This document shows, in pieces, positions 9,308 to 18,317 of a DNA stretch of 64,000 nt. The position numbers and the translations under genes were made by a program. Source of the stretch: DATMNR01 sp963702765 (GTDB lineage: Bacteria; Chloroflexota; Ktedonobacteria; Ktedonobacterales; Ktedonobacteraceae). Within the stretch, counting starts at the first letter, position 1. The number at the start of each line of letters is the position of its first letter. The stretch is from NCBI GenBank assembly GCA_963702765.1, contig CAVPEB010000039.1, positions 1 through 64,000 on the forward strand. The letters are read 5' to 3'. The notes under the pieces were generated by a model. The model did no database searches, had not been told where the DNA came from, and saw only the letters and a program-made list of their open reading frames with translations.

Positions 9308-10234
9308 ATGTTTGAAAATAAAATGTATCACAACAAACTCTTTCACCTGGGTATACTAGTTTTTTTCTTTGCTGTAGTAGTTATTGGCCTGAGTTGCAAC
9401 ATTCAGGGCACGCTTTCCATTACCACTGCGAAGGCTACTTCGCTAAACATGCCTGCTAGTGATTTGAGTGTTGTTGGTAAACCCTCGTTACCCGCTGCAA
9501 CTGTAGATATGATCTTAAAAGATCTTGGCAGCCCTATGAGTGGCCTGGGCCAGGTAGTTGAGCAAGCTTCCCAGCAGACGAATATTGACGATGCCTTTGC
9601 CCTGGCCGTGTGGTGGACCGAAACAAATGATGGCGCTGCCGGTGTAGGATTGGCCGATCGCAATCCTGGCAGCGTGCGTGGCAGCGTTGGTTATCCCTCT
9701 GCTTTTGATGGTTATACTATCTACCCATCTTATTCGGCTGCTATCGTCTACTGGTTTAATATGCTCAAAAACATCTATGTCAATCGCGGATTGAATACAG
9801 TCTATCTTATTTCGCATCCCTATGTTGGCACTTCAAGTTCTCCTCTTTGGGCTGGCAAGGTGGTAGCTCTCATGTTCAAATATCGAGGAGAGGCGCCACC
9901 GATTCCAATTGTAGTGCCGCATGGAAAAAGAGTCGCTGAGCCGTCAATCTATGCACATATCATACCAATTTCTACATCTCAAATGCAGCAGGTACAGAGG
10001 CAGATAAACAAAACTCTTAAAAATCGCTCATCTTCTCCTGTGCCAGCAGACGCGTATCTCCTCTATGTTCTCTGCGACAACGAATGCAGTCGTTTTCGTT
10101 GCATTGCTATTGGCTCTGGCTATCGTTGCTTGCGTGTTCTGGTTAGAGAAGCGATCAGGGCACGGCATCGCAAAAGCCCTGGACTCTGGTGCAATAATAC
10201 ACGTGGAAAACGCTCAATACGTGCAATCAGATGA
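9308..10234 (+). CDS. lysozyme-like cell-wall protein, frameshifted near the C-terminus
   Basis: An N-terminal membrane anchor or signal (FHLGILVFFFAVVVIGLSC) precedes a globular domain with a glucosaminidase/lysozyme-like pattern: NIDDAFALAVWWTETNDGAAGVGLADRNPGSV...GYPSAFDGYTIYPSYSAAIVYWFNML and LNTVYLISHPYVG. In related folds an acidic residue in the first motif cuts peptidoglycan; here the candidate is Glu in WTET. Family assignment is from pattern only. After about residue 245 (PVPADAY) this frame turns into an Arg/Cys-rich sequence, while the frame of the ORF at 10065-10394 carries a clear transmembrane helix, so a frameshift near 10050 is likely. Divergent from the kinase gene, with about 250 bases between. 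Confidence 0.6.
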   Translation: MFENKMYHNKLFHLGILVFFFAVVVIGLSCNIQGTLSITTAKATSLNMPASDLSVVGKPSLPAATVDMILKDLGSPMSGLGQVVEQASQQTNIDDAFALAVWWTETNDGAAGVGLADRNPGSVRGSVGYPSAFDGYTIYPSYSAAIVYWFNMLKNIYVNRGLNTVYLISHPYVGTSSSPLWAGKVVALMFKYRGEAPPIPIVVPHGKRVAEPSIYAHIIPISTSQMQQVQRQINKTLKNRSSSPVPADAYLLYVLCDNECSRFRCIAIGSGYRCLRVLVREAIRARHRKSPGLWCNNTRGKRSIRAIR

Positions 10235-10394
10235 AACGGTTTTGAATGGGGAAAATTTCCGTATTCCCGGCAAGCTTTTCTTACCTTCCACCATTCTAAA
10301 TGATCCAGCAAAATCGGGGGAGTTAACAGCTGCCAGCGCTACGCGAGGGCGATCAGCCGGACTGCTTAGTCGCTATGGTGAAACACACCATTAG
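10065..10394 (+). CDS. membrane-anchored C-terminal tail of the lysozyme-like protein (shifted frame)
   Basis: The segment AVVFVALLLALAIVACVFWLEKR is a strong transmembrane helix, followed by a hydrophilic tail of about 75 residues ending RYGETHH. It most likely continues the preceding gene after a single-base shift. Its own ATG lacks a ribosome site and lies inside the upstream reading. The restored protein would have a helix at both ends. Confidence 0.45.
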   Translation: MFSATTNAVVFVALLLALAIVACVFWLEKRSGHGIAKALDSGAIIHVENAQYVQSDETVLNGENFRIPGKLFLPSTILNDPAKSGELTAASATRGRSAGLLSRYGETHH

Positions 10395-10651
10395 TGTTGT
10401 GCTGTCTATTTAAAACCGATACCTTGTTTTTTTCTTCAATATACGTATCATTTAATATATAGGCAATGGGGAGACACCTGCTCCGTTTCGAAGTAACCCC
10501 ATTGTGTATGTAACTTGTAGGCGTTATTAGTCGACACTTCATCAATCGCATTCATCAAATCTGTGTTGTCTTGCAGGGAGAGTGTACCCTTTTTATAACT
10601 CTACCTGCTATTTCTATCCTGAACACAGGGTAGAAACAAAGGAGAAGTTGT

Positions 10652-12307
10652 ATGGCAAGAGAATCCGAAAATTCTTCATCCTCAGAACAAACGACACTGC
10701 GCCGAAATGCAATTGGGCTTCCAGGAGTGCTGTTCCAATCGGTTACAACTATGGCTCCTGCTTCTGCTGTAGCTTTCAGCCTTGGAGCTGCGATCCCATT
10801 TGCAGGTGGCGCGCTACCTCTCGCAGTGCTGATCGGACTCATTGTGTGCGCTCTCATTGCTGTGAACATTGGCGCTCTGGCAAGGTTTCTGCCATCAGCG
10901 GGAGGTTATTACACCTATGTAAGCCATGGTCTGGGTGTCCAGGCCGGCTGGATGACAGGCTGGCTATTCACCCTCGCTTATCTCTTGATCGTTCCTTTGC
11001 AGTTGCTTGTATTGGGACCCGTTGCCGATAGCTTTGTGAATCAATACTTCCATCTTTCGTTTGGTCCAAATGGGTGGGCTATCTGGGCGATGATCTTCGC
11101 TGTGATCGTCTTTGGCCTCACCTTCTTCGGAATCAAAATTAGCGCCGATGCGGGTGTCATCCTGGGCGCCATCGAAATACTAGTGTTTATTTTGCTTTCC
11201 ATCTCATTGATCGTCAGTGCAGGCAGTGGAAATACTGCTGCCGCCTTTAACCCTGCCTCGAGTCTGGAATCTGGAAGTTTGTTAGGAAACTGGCAAGGCA
11301 TTCTTCATGGTATGATTTTTGCGTTCCTGGCGTTTGCGGGCTTTGAATCCTCGGCTGCATTGGCAGAAGAAGCTCATGATCCACGTCGCACGGTGCCGCG
11401 CGCTATTGTTCTAGCAGCAGTCGCAATTGGGGTATTCTATGTGTTCTGTTCCTATGCAGGCATTGTTGGCTGGGGAATAAACAATCTGGGAACTTACACG
11501 AGCGACCCGAATCCCTGGGGAACTATGGCAACCAAAGTTTGGGGTGAATTCGCATTTATTGCCATATTTGCTATCCTCAATAGCGCCCTGGCAAATGCCA
11601 ACGCTGGAGTAAATGCTGCTTCCCGTGTGATGTATGCGATGAGTCGAACTCGTACATTCCCGCGTCCACTTGCGCACATCAGCAATCGTTTTCGCACGCC
11701 TGACGTCGCGATCATTTTCATTTCCATTGTGGGGGTTGTGCTTACTCTGTGGCCTGGCTTAGTCTTCGGTCCTGGAACAGCATTTGGGCTGCTGGGTATC
11801 ATTATTACCATTCCGATTCTTTTAGTATACATGGCTACCTGTCTGTCAGTGCCATTCTTCTATTATAGGGAACATCGGGATAGGTTTCATATAGTGAGGC
11901 ATGTTATCTTACCTGCCATACCAATAATTGTGCTGATTTTCCCCATCATTGCGCAGTTTTACCCCGCTCCTACAGGGCCTTATGCCCTGGCTGCTCCCAT
12001 CACTGCTGCCTGGTTTATAATCGGCCTGGTAGTGGTTGTTTTCCTGAGTTTTCGCTCTCCAGAATCGCTGGCGAAAGGCACCAAGATCTATCTTGAAGAT
12101 GAAGAGAGCCCACAGCCAGCTCATGAATGTTGTAATGTATGTATAGCAATCACACGAAAAGGAGTAACCTATGGCAACTCATCATCTCGACGATACCCAG
12201 CCTCATGCTTTTTGGGACAATACTCTCCCTGCGCGTTTGCATATCCAACCTGGGGATACCGTTGTATTCGAAACCCTCGAAGCTTCGGCAGGGCAAGTTC
12301 AACCTGA
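10652..12307 (+). CDS. APC-superfamily amino acid permease (3' end shifted)
   Basis: Twelve-helix amino acid/polyamine permease. The start motif LPGVLFQSVTTMAPASAVAFS matches the substrate-binding first helix of APC transporters; GGYYTYVSHGLG and FAFLAFAGFESSAALAEEAHDPRRTVPRAI are classic signatures. Ribosome site AGGAGAAG before ATG 10652. The last 60 or so residues, after EDEESPQPAHEC, lose permease character and run into the next gene. A frameshift has probably removed a natural stop at about 12125 or 12147, just before the ribosome site of the formamidase gene at 12171. Substrate is likely imported amino acid or amine; pairing with an amidase suggests a nitrogen-scavenging unit. Confidence 0.85.
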   Translation: MARESENSSSSEQTTLRRNAIGLPGVLFQSVTTMAPASAVAFSLGAAIPFAGGALPLAVLIGLIVCALIAVNIGALARFLPSAGGYYTYVSHGLGVQAGWMTGWLFTLAYLLIVPLQLLVLGPVADSFVNQYFHLSFGPNGWAIWAMIFAVIVFGLTFFGIKISADAGVILGAIEILVFILLSISLIVSAGSGNTAAAFNPASSLESGSLLGNWQGILHGMIFAFLAFAGFESSAALAEEAHDPRRTVPRAIVLAAVAIGVFYVFCSYAGIVGWGINNLGTYTSDPNPWGTMATKVWGEFAFIAIFAILNSALANANAGVNAASRVMYAMSRTRTFPRPLAHISNRFRTPDVAIIFISIVGVVLTLWPGLVFGPGTAFGLLGIIITIPILLVYMATCLSVPFFYYREHRDRFHIVRHVILPAIPIIVLIFPIIAQFYPAPTGPYALAAPITAAWFIIGLVVVVFLSFRSPESLAKGTKIYLEDEESPQPAHECCNVCIAITRKGVTYGNSSSRRYPASCFLGQYSPCAFAYPTWGYRCIRNPRSFGRASST

Positions 12308-13100
12308 TTCTCCATCAGAGGTGGTTGGGCATTTAAACTTCGACCTCATTCACCCGCTTACTGGTCCAGTCTATGTAGAAGGAGCTGAACCAGGCGATAC
12401 CCTTGTGGTCGATATTGTCAGCATCAAGCATAAAGGTTGGGGCTGGAATTCTGTAATACCGGGTTTTGGCCTGCTTGCAGAAGATTTTCCCGATCCCTAC
12501 CTGCATATTTATAAACTTGGGGAGACGACCTGTGAATTCAGGCCAGATATTCAAATTCCCTACGAACCATTTTGTGGTGTTATGGGAGTTGGACCACGTG
12601 AAATGGGTCGACTCACTACCATTCCACCACGCGAAAATGGAGGCAATATTGATATTCGCCATCTTACCCCGGGTTCAAGAGTATTCTTCCCGGTTCTGAT
12701 GCCAGGCGCGCTCTTTTCATGTGGCGACTGCCACTCAGCCCAGGGTGATGGTGAGGTGAATGGCACCGGCATTGAAACCAAAATGACTGTAACGCTGACG
12801 TTCAACTTGCAGAAAGGCGCGCATATACCTGAACTGCGGTTTATTACTCCTCCGGGCAAAAAGCTCACAGTAGCGGATGAAGGCGGTTACTATGTTGCTA
12901 CTGCGCATGGTCCCGATCTTTACAAGAATTCTCAACAAGCGATTCGCTACATCATCGACTACCTGTCCTCTGAGCATCAAATGACCCGAGAACAGGCATA
13001 TTGTTTGTGTGGCGCAGCAGTGGATTTAAAGATTAGCGAAATTGTGGATGCTCCTAATTGGATTGTGTCGGCGTATCTACCACTGAGCATTTTCAAATAA
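12171..13100 (+). CDS. acetamidase/formamidase family protein
   Basis: Hydrolyses short amides such as formamide or acetamide to the acid and ammonia. 309 residues, near the usual length for the FmdA/AmdA family. Family features: LPARLHIQPGDTVVFET, HPLTGPVYVEGAEPGDTLVVDI, PFCGVMGVGP, the GNIDIRHLTPGSRVFFPV stretch and the metal/active-site segment ALFSCGDCHSAQGDGEVNGTG. Strong ribosome site (AAAAGGAG) before ATG 12171. It follows the APC permease directly and is probably co-transcribed, giving uptake plus deamidation. Confidence 0.9.
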   Translation: MATHHLDDTQPHAFWDNTLPARLHIQPGDTVVFETLEASAGQVQPDSPSEVVGHLNFDLIHPLTGPVYVEGAEPGDTLVVDIVSIKHKGWGWNSVIPGFGLLAEDFPDPYLHIYKLGETTCEFRPDIQIPYEPFCGVMGVGPREMGRLTTIPPRENGGNIDIRHLTPGSRVFFPVLMPGALFSCGDCHSAQGDGEVNGTGIETKMTVTLTFNLQKGAHIPELRFITPPGKKLTVADEGGYYVATAHGPDLYKNSQQAIRYIIDYLSSEHQMTREQAYCLCGAAVDLKISEIVDAPNWIVSAYLPLSIFK

Positions 13101-13112
13101 TAGAGGTGTGTA

Positions 13113-13144
13113 ATGCAGAGATGCATGCTATTTCGTCTCTGCAT
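13113..13144 (+). terminator. hairpin after the formamidase gene
   Basis: Nine-bp stem ATGCAGAGA/TCTCTGCAT around a 14-base loop, 13 bases after the stop codon. The T-run is weak, so this is a moderate terminator candidate. Confidence 0.5.
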
Positions 13145-13399
13145 CTTCATAATTAGCGAACCCAATCAGGCATGGCAGGTCCTTGGGCTTACCCATACTT
13201 TCCTAATCAGGGGATTTAAGCAGTATTCGTTCTTATGGCTCTTACTCTCAAATCATCGATACGCGCGTCTCTGTATCAGTCAACAAGTGATGATTACATC
13301 AGAAGCTTGCTTTTAAACCGGCCTGCATTGTGAGACGAACGAGTTTGAGAAACGGAAATCTATGCATCAGATTGTCAAAATGCTACGAGGAAGCTACAA

Positions 13400-13890
13400 G
13401 CCATGGTGCTTTCAGGCCCAAAAAGGCATACACAAAAGACAGCACATATTACAGAGCATGTATCCATCACACGGCTATGAGAGTGCTTAAGGGGTGCTAA
13501 CTCCTTTAGGTCAAATGCAACGTTATGATCTGGTTACTGAAGATGCTGACGGTAAGTTCTGGCATGTGCAAGTCAAGACGGGATGGGTAGATGATGGGCT
13601 GGCCTTTATAAGGTTTAATACGGCTGCAGCTACAATCGTACGGTACAATACAAGGGGAGGAGAAACTATCGCGGGCAGGGTAAGTACTTTGCAGTCTATG
13701 CGTTAGCCTTGAATAAGGTCTACTTCATCCCAGTCGATGCTGTAGGCAAAACAAATACAACCCTGCGCTTAACGCCATCAAAGAATAAGCGGGAGAAAAA
13801 TGTGAGATGGGCGGGGATTACGAACTCTGGACGGGGTTGCCAAAGGTCCAAGCCAAGCAACAAGGCCGCTACTTTGCAAAGTTTGGATAC
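13400..13890 (+). pseudogene. degenerate PD-(D/E)XK endonuclease gene (copy of the one at 16.3 kb)
   Basis: Similarity to the intact gene at 16296-16742 runs from TTCAGGCCCAAAAAGGCATAC (about 13410, matching FRPKRHTQKTG) through QMQRYDLVTEDADGKFWHVQVKTGW (13512-13590) and LNKVYFIPVDAVGKT...TLRLTPSKNKREKNVRWA (13707-13815). It is broken by a stop after CESA-like sequence near 13490, a shift in the middle (about 13650-13700) and a shift near 13815, after which GDYELW is readable in the next frame. The nuclease core (RYDLVxED...VQVKTGW) is still visible. Related proteins (PDDEXK_5, intron-encoded I-Ssp6803I type) are DNA endonucleases. Not functional as sequenced. Confidence 0.7.
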
Positions 13891-14101
13891 ATGACTTCTT
13901 ACACATGGGTAATTTGCCTTCCTATCGGTGTCACAGGCCAAAAGTAATAATTGATTGGTCTGATCATAGGCTCTCTTAACTGATCTGTGTATATTTCCAC
14001 ATTTCTACGTGGCTAAAAGAATTTCTTATAAATCTTCCATTCTTTTCTTTTGGACCCATTTCTGAACAAGGAATGTTGCCTGCTTTGCAGGAAGGGTATG
14101 T

Positions 14102-15292
14102 ATGGGAAAACAATCGCGAAAGAAGCGAACAGTGAAGCTAAGTGCGACAGCCAAAGGGAGAATCGTTGAGCAAATTGCTGCTTGGATGTACTGTTCTCCG
14201 GGGACCATTGTGGAAACGAATGTTCACTATCCAACACCCGGCGGCGATCGAAAGCGTGAAATTGATGTTTTGCTAACTCGTTACGTTGTCGGATATCCAA
14301 CCCATGTAGCAATTGAATGTAAAAACGAGCGCGCTGTTATCGGTGTAGAGAAAATAGATGCATTTATTGGCAAACTGCAAGATCTCCAACTTTCACTTGG
14401 GCAGAGTATCTATATTTCAGCGAGTGGATATACGCAGGGAGCTCTTGAGCGAGCAAGAACAGCGGGAATACAAACACTGACTTTGAGGGGGCTAACACAA
14501 GCGGGTCTGATCGAATCCGCAATGCTAGCCTTTAGAGCGACTGTTTATCTTCTTTTACAAGTGGTGCGGTGGCCACTCATTGAGATTCCTTGTATCGATA
14601 AAAATTCTCTCAGAATGTTTTGCGATCATGATGGCTTTCCCATTGGCTCTCTTCTGGATTTGATTTTGGAGCAATGGAATCAAGGATCTCCCTCATCTTT
14701 CCTTGGCGACCATGAAATGGAGATTTCTATTCCTCCTGGTTGGTATCATTTGGTTCAGGGAAAGCTGTCTTACACACAAACTATGTCAGTTCATGTACAT
14801 ATTCATGGGTTAGTAACTAGTACTCAGGGTGACGCTCATGAGTATCAGTTAGTAAATGACTTGGAAGGGAAAAGAGAAAGGGATCAGATTCATCTATCTT
14901 TTCAACCTGATCCTTCCATCATCCCTATAACATCTATGACTGAGGAATTTCAGTTGCAAGAAATCGTTCATTCATCTGGTGCCACTGCTATTCTTACTCA
15001 TCGCTCTCGTCTTCCTAGAATCCTAGTTGCGGAATTGTTTCTCTGGCCCGTGAGTATGCGGACTGCCAAGAAATTGCTGGATAATCTGTTAGCGCATGAG
15101 CAGGGGAAACCCTCACCTCACATGTTACATTTTGCAGACTTTGAGGAGAAGGACCTCAAAAGCGTGTTCGACACCATTTGGGAAGGGCAACGACTGGACG
15201 TAGATGTGGAGCAAGTAGATGCTTTGTTAATCCAGATCGAGGAGAGGATGAGATGTTCTATACAGAACATTTTGATAAACGCATCGATTTAG
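14102..15292 (+). CDS. Mrr-like restriction endonuclease-fold protein
   Basis: 396 residues. The N-terminal about 135 residues form a PD-(D/E)XK nuclease of the Mrr-cat type: conserved early Glu in KGRIVEQIA, then the catalytic triad in REIDVLLTR...THVAIECKNE (Asp, then Glu-x-Lys), followed by VEKIDAFIGKLQDL and SASGYTQGALERARTAGIQTLTL. Members cut DNA, often methylated, and are common in defence islands. The C-terminal about 250 residues contain no domain I recognise and may sense a ligand or bind DNA. The ATG at 14102 follows GGAAGGG. Its base composition is more AT-rich than the metabolic genes around it, and it lies between two copies of another nuclease gene, which fits acquired DNA. Confidence 0.75.
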   Translation: MGKQSRKKRTVKLSATAKGRIVEQIAAWMYCSPGTIVETNVHYPTPGGDRKREIDVLLTRYVVGYPTHVAIECKNERAVIGVEKIDAFIGKLQDLQLSLGQSIYISASGYTQGALERARTAGIQTLTLRGLTQAGLIESAMLAFRATVYLLLQVVRWPLIEIPCIDKNSLRMFCDHDGFPIGSLLDLILEQWNQGSPSSFLGDHEMEISIPPGWYHLVQGKLSYTQTMSVHVHIHGLVTSTQGDAHEYQLVNDLEGKRERDQIHLSFQPDPSIIPITSMTEEFQLQEIVHSSGATAILTHRSRLPRILVAELFLWPVSMRTAKKLLDNLLAHEQGKPSPHMLHFADFEEKDLKSVFDTIWEGQRLDVDVEQVDALLIQIEERMRCSIQNILINASI

Positions 15293-15567
15293 AGGGCTCA
15301 AGATGAAGCGCGAAGTAATGCAGAAACTATATTAGCCGTCAAAACATGCGATACGGAAGGTAAGGCAACCCTTTATTGAGTACCTCCTTGTTATTAGCGT
15401 AGAAGTGGTTTAGTTGCTACTCGCGCGTCTCGTCGCGTTTCATGATGCGACTGTGATCGGGAAGAAGAGATACAGGTAGCATACTCAAAAGTCGTCGGGA
15501 TCCTCCAAGCAAGGTGACAGTAGTTCATCCGCTCACCATCGATAAATAAGCTGGAAAAGAATAACAT

Positions 15568-15786
15568 TTAATTATTGGCTGCTTCGCTAAATTCATCGAT
15601 GTCTTCTCGTGTAACTGTTCTGCCAATCTGTCGGCTTAATCCATCTAATATACGGGACTGGCTTAACCTATCTACTTTTTTACCTTCTTCTGCACGCTTG
15701 ATAGTAGATACCGATACGTTTGAAAGAGTTGATAATTCCGGTCGAGATAATCTAGCTACATCGATTCGGAAGTCCTCTAACCTCAT
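15568..15786 (-). CDS. Xre-type helix-turn-helix regulator
   Basis: About 72 residues, essentially one HTH: RPELSTLSNVSVSTIKRAEEGKKVDRLSQSRILDGLSRQIG, the Xre/Cro fold with recognition helix in VSVSTIKRAEEG. The open frame starts at a TTG (15801), but ATG 15786 is better placed after GAGAGGTG. It faces the Mrr-like nuclease gene on the opposite strand. A regulator of the nuclease or a remnant of a mobile element are both possible. Confidence 0.75.
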   Translation of the reverse strand: MRLEDFRIDVARLSRPELSTLSNVSVSTIKRAEEGKKVDRLSQSRILDGLSRQIGRTVTREDIDEFSEAANN

Positions 15787-16295
15787 AGCTGCACCTCTCA
15801 AGAAAAGACTTGATCTCTTAAGAAGCTATTGTAGCACATCTGAACAGCTTTGGTTAGTAAAGAAAGCAAATCGGGTTCAATTAAGATCAGTTAAGCTCTT
15901 TACTATTGTAAAGTATTCAAAAGTATTCTATAATATTATTAAGGTGAAAGTAACGTATCACTACCTTGGTAAATGTGACGCAAAAGTAGCGTAATTTGAA
16001 TGTCCTGGAAAGTTTACAATCATAGCAAGGCAGATCGCTAAAGGCACTCTCGCCACAAACGCGTCAACGTAGCCCGTTGTAGAGTCAATTGCGGAGCTCA
16101 GAGACGATGGATGCTGTGGCTATGTAGCGTGATACGATGAGAATGCAGGCGAGCCTCCGATTAGTAGTGATGTGTACCATTATCTGACGCAGAACATTAT
16201 TAATGTACGAGGTACTAACCTGTTTGGTACCGATGGCTGTACCGGATGGAATGCAGCGTTGATCGAGAATAGTAGGATACTCTTCTCGCTAAGAG
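15787..16295. other. AT-rich intergenic stretch, no gene seen
   Basis: No convincing coding frame, RNA gene or repeat family on either strand. The part from 15840 to 15980 is strongly AT-rich and could hold the promoter of the Xre gene on the minus strand and part of the promoter of the downstream endonuclease gene. Confidence 0.5.
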
Positions 16296-16742
16296 ATGGA
16301 GGAGTATGTAATGGTTTTGTTCAGACCCAAGCGTCACACGCAAAAGACAGGAGATATAAGTGAACAGGCGGCCATCACACGGCTGCTACAATGCGGATAT
16401 ATGGTGCTCCAACCTATAGGACAGATGCATCGCTACGACCTGGTGATTGAAGATGCCGAGGGGAAGTTCTGGAAGATACAATGTAAGACTGGTTGGCTGA
16501 ATGAAGATCAATCTATCATTAAGTTTGCTACAGCTAGCAGCATGAATTATACAGTAAAGAACAAAGGATGGAGAAACTACAGAGGGCAATGTGATTACTT
16601 CTGTGTCTATGTAGAAGACTTAAATAAGGTCTATCTCCTGCCTGTTGATGAGGTAGGTACATCACTGGCTACGTTAAGGTTAGTACCTTCAAAGAATAAC
16701 CAGGAAAAACATGTGCGGTGGGCCAAAGATTATGAACTATAG
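16296..16742 (+). CDS. PD-(D/E)XK endonuclease, PDDEXK_5-like
   Basis: Small nuclease-fold protein, about 148 residues from ATG 16296 or about 143 from ATG 16311 (MVLFRPKRHT). It shows KTGDISEQAAITRLLQCGYMVLQPIGQMHRYDLVIEDAEGKFWKIQCKTGW: conserved Glu, then RYDLVIED and the IQCKT strand that together form the metal site. Similar to group I intron-encoded endonucleases of the I-Ssp6803I kind and to stand-alone relatives in Ktedonobacteria. No intron is visible around it. A degenerate copy lies 2.5 kb upstream. The IS66-like element inserted ten bases after its stop, leaving it intact. Confidence 0.75.
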   Translation: MEEYVMVLFRPKRHTQKTGDISEQAAITRLLQCGYMVLQPIGQMHRYDLVIEDAEGKFWKIQCKTGWLNEDQSIIKFATASSMNYTVKNKGWRNYRGQCDYFCVYVEDLNKVYLLPVDEVGTSLATLRLVPSKNNQEKHVRWAKDYEL

Positions 16743-16792
16743 ACACCCATTTGATACTGTTCACTTTAAACCTTGTCTGCTAAACTCATGCT

Positions 16793-17695
16793 ATGACAGC
16801 AGAAGAACGGATAGCATCCTTAGAAGCACAACTGAGCCAGGTGCTCGAACAATTGTGGTTGACTCAAGAGGAGTTACGACAGACACAAGAGCAATTGGCA
16901 GTGGCTTCCAAGCGCATCGAGGAACTGGAGAAACAGAAGACGCCCCCACCTGCTTTTGTGAAAGCCAATGTGAAGAAGCCACACGATGGTCAAAAGAAGC
17001 GCGACCCGCAGCATAATCGCGCCCGGCGTCGAGAAATGCCAACGCAGATCGTCGAGCACCACATCAGCACCTGTCCAATGTGCAGTAGCCGATTGGGAGG
17101 AGTCAGTGTGGCACGACGTCGCCAAGTGATCGAGTTGCCGCCCCCACCGCCCATCGAGGTAACCGAGCATGTGGTCTATCATGGCTGGTGTAGCCAGTGC
17201 GGTACGTGGCGAGAAGCGCCGCTGGACGTGAGCGGGGAAGTGATCGGACAAGGACGCATGGGGGTAAGGCTGACGAGCGCGATTGCGTATCTACGAACCG
17301 TAATGCGCTTACCGGTGCGACAAATCCAGGCCTATCTCGCCACACTGCATGGGCTCAAGATCAGCAGTGGAGAGATCGTCGAACTGTTGCACCGAGCCAA
17401 GCACCAGTTGCAGCCAGTCGTGAGAGCGCTCAAGCAGGAGATGCGAGCCAGCCCAGTCGTGCAGGCTGATGAAACGGGATGGCGAGAGGATGGCAAGAAT
17501 GGGTACATTTGGAGCGTGAGTACTCGGACCATCCGCTACTACGAGTATCATCACTCTCGAGGCAGTGAGGTGATCAAGCAGTTGCTGGGCGAGAACTTCG
17601 AGGGCGTGTTGGGCAGCGGACTTCTACGCCTCTTACAACATCTATCAGGGCTTCCATCAGCGCTGCTGGGTGCATCTGCTGCGCGATGGACATGA
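16793..17695 (+). CDS. IS66-family transposase, N-terminal part (frameshifted)
   Basis: N-terminal coiled coil (residues 1-50, AQLSQVLEQLWLTQEELRQTQEQL) followed by the IS66 zinc-finger segment (STCPMCSSRLGG and WCSQCGTW) and the first part of the DDE nuclease: VVQADETGWREDGKNGYIWSVSTRTIRYYEY holds the first catalytic Asp. Translation should continue VLGSDFYASYNIYQGF, but one extra G near 17620 shifts the frame (GSGLLRLLQH). The second catalytic Asp and the rest lie in the next ORF. Confidence 0.9.
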   Translation: MTAEERIASLEAQLSQVLEQLWLTQEELRQTQEQLAVASKRIEELEKQKTPPPAFVKANVKKPHDGQKKRDPQHNRARRREMPTQIVEHHISTCPMCSSRLGGVSVARRRQVIELPPPPPIEVTEHVVYHGWCSQCGTWREAPLDVSGEVIGQGRMGVRLTSAIAYLRTVMRLPVRQIQAYLATLHGLKISSGEIVELLHRAKHQLQPVVRALKQEMRASPVVQADETGWREDGKNGYIWSVSTRTIRYYEYHHSRGSEVIKQLLGENFEGVLGSGLLRLLQHLSGLPSALLGASAARWT

Positions 17696-18170
17696 CCTCA
17701 AAGAGCCGTATCCTGACGATGTGACAGTGCAGCATTGGTTCACCCAACTCAAAGCCCTCTACGAGCGGGCATGCGCCTATGCGGGGCCTGATCTCAGCTT
17801 ACCACCAGCCACACAGCAAGTCGCACGGCGGCAGTACCACCATGCCTGTGAACAGGAACTGATGCAACTGTGTGCGCCCTATGTGGGCACGTCCGCTCCC
17901 ATGCATACCTTGTGTGAGCGTGTCGAACGCTTCTTACCGGAACTGTTCGTCTTTGTGGCTCGACCTGACGTGCCTCCAGACAATAACCTGGCCGAGCGCA
18001 GTGTCCGTCCGTTAGTCATCGCACGTAAGATCAGTGGGGGCTCGCGCAGTCCAAAGGGCTCCGACACGCCTATGGATTTCTTTAGCCTTTTTGGTACCTG
18101 GGCTGCACAGGGTCTCAACCCATTCTTCCAGTGCTTGGCTGCGTTGTCCCAACCATATTCCTTACGTTAA
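17670..18170 (+). CDS. IS66-family transposase, C-terminal part (after the frameshift)
   Basis: Continues the transposase. True coding resumes near 17622 with DFYASYNIYQGFHQRCWVHLLRD, so the Met at 17670 is probably internal. It carries the conserved end of the nuclease domain, PDVPPDNNLAERSVRPLVIARKISGGSRSPKGSDTPM, which contains the catalytic Glu (NNLAERSVRP), then the C-terminal helix. The stop codon lies inside the right inverted repeat. Confidence 0.9.
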   Translation: MHLLRDGHDLKEPYPDDVTVQHWFTQLKALYERACAYAGPDLSLPPATQQVARRQYHHACEQELMQLCAPYVGTSAPMHTLCERVERFLPELFVFVARPDVPPDNNLAERSVRPLVIARKISGGSRSPKGSDTPMDFFSLFGTWAAQGLNPFFQCLAALSQPYSLR

Positions 18171-18245
18171 GCGTGAACAATATCACCCATTTATTACGCT
18201 TGACTCGAATTCATTCATATGGTATTTTATACCCACCTTCATACT

Positions 18246-18317
18246 GGGCTGCTAGCTCAATGGCAGAGCAGGGCACTCTTAATGCCAAGGTTCAGGGTTC
18301 GACTCCCTGGCAGCCCA
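18246..18317 (+). tRNA. tRNA-Lys(CTT)
   Basis: 72 bases that fold as a tRNA: acceptor stem GGGCTGC/GCAGCCC, D arm GCTCAATGGCAGAGC, anticodon loop CTCTTAA (anticodon CTT), T arm CAGGG-TTCGACT-CCCTG, discriminator A. No CCA is encoded. The anticodon stem has one G-A mismatch at its base. It lies 54 bases downstream of the IS66 duplication, at the edge of the nuclease-rich accessory block. Confidence 0.9.

Larger units (their letters stand above)
16753..18184 (+). mobile_element. IS66-family element (single-transposase type) with 8-bp target duplication
   Basis: The element is 1432 bp. Both sides carry the same 8-base flank ACCCATTT (16745-16752 and 18185-18192), the duplication size typical of IS66. 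Imperfect terminal inverted repeats: left GATACTGTTCACTTTAAACC, right (reverse complement) GATATTGTTCACGCTTAACG, 15 of 20 matching. It encodes only the large transposase, as in the ISBst12 subgroup, with the stop codon inside the right repeat. The transposase is frameshifted, so the element is probably immobile as sequenced, although the exact duplication points to recent insertion. Confidence 0.9.

Noticed and set aside
16296..16742. Group I intron hosting the PD-(D/E)XK endonuclease
   Set aside because: No split host gene or group I core is recognisable around either nuclease copy.
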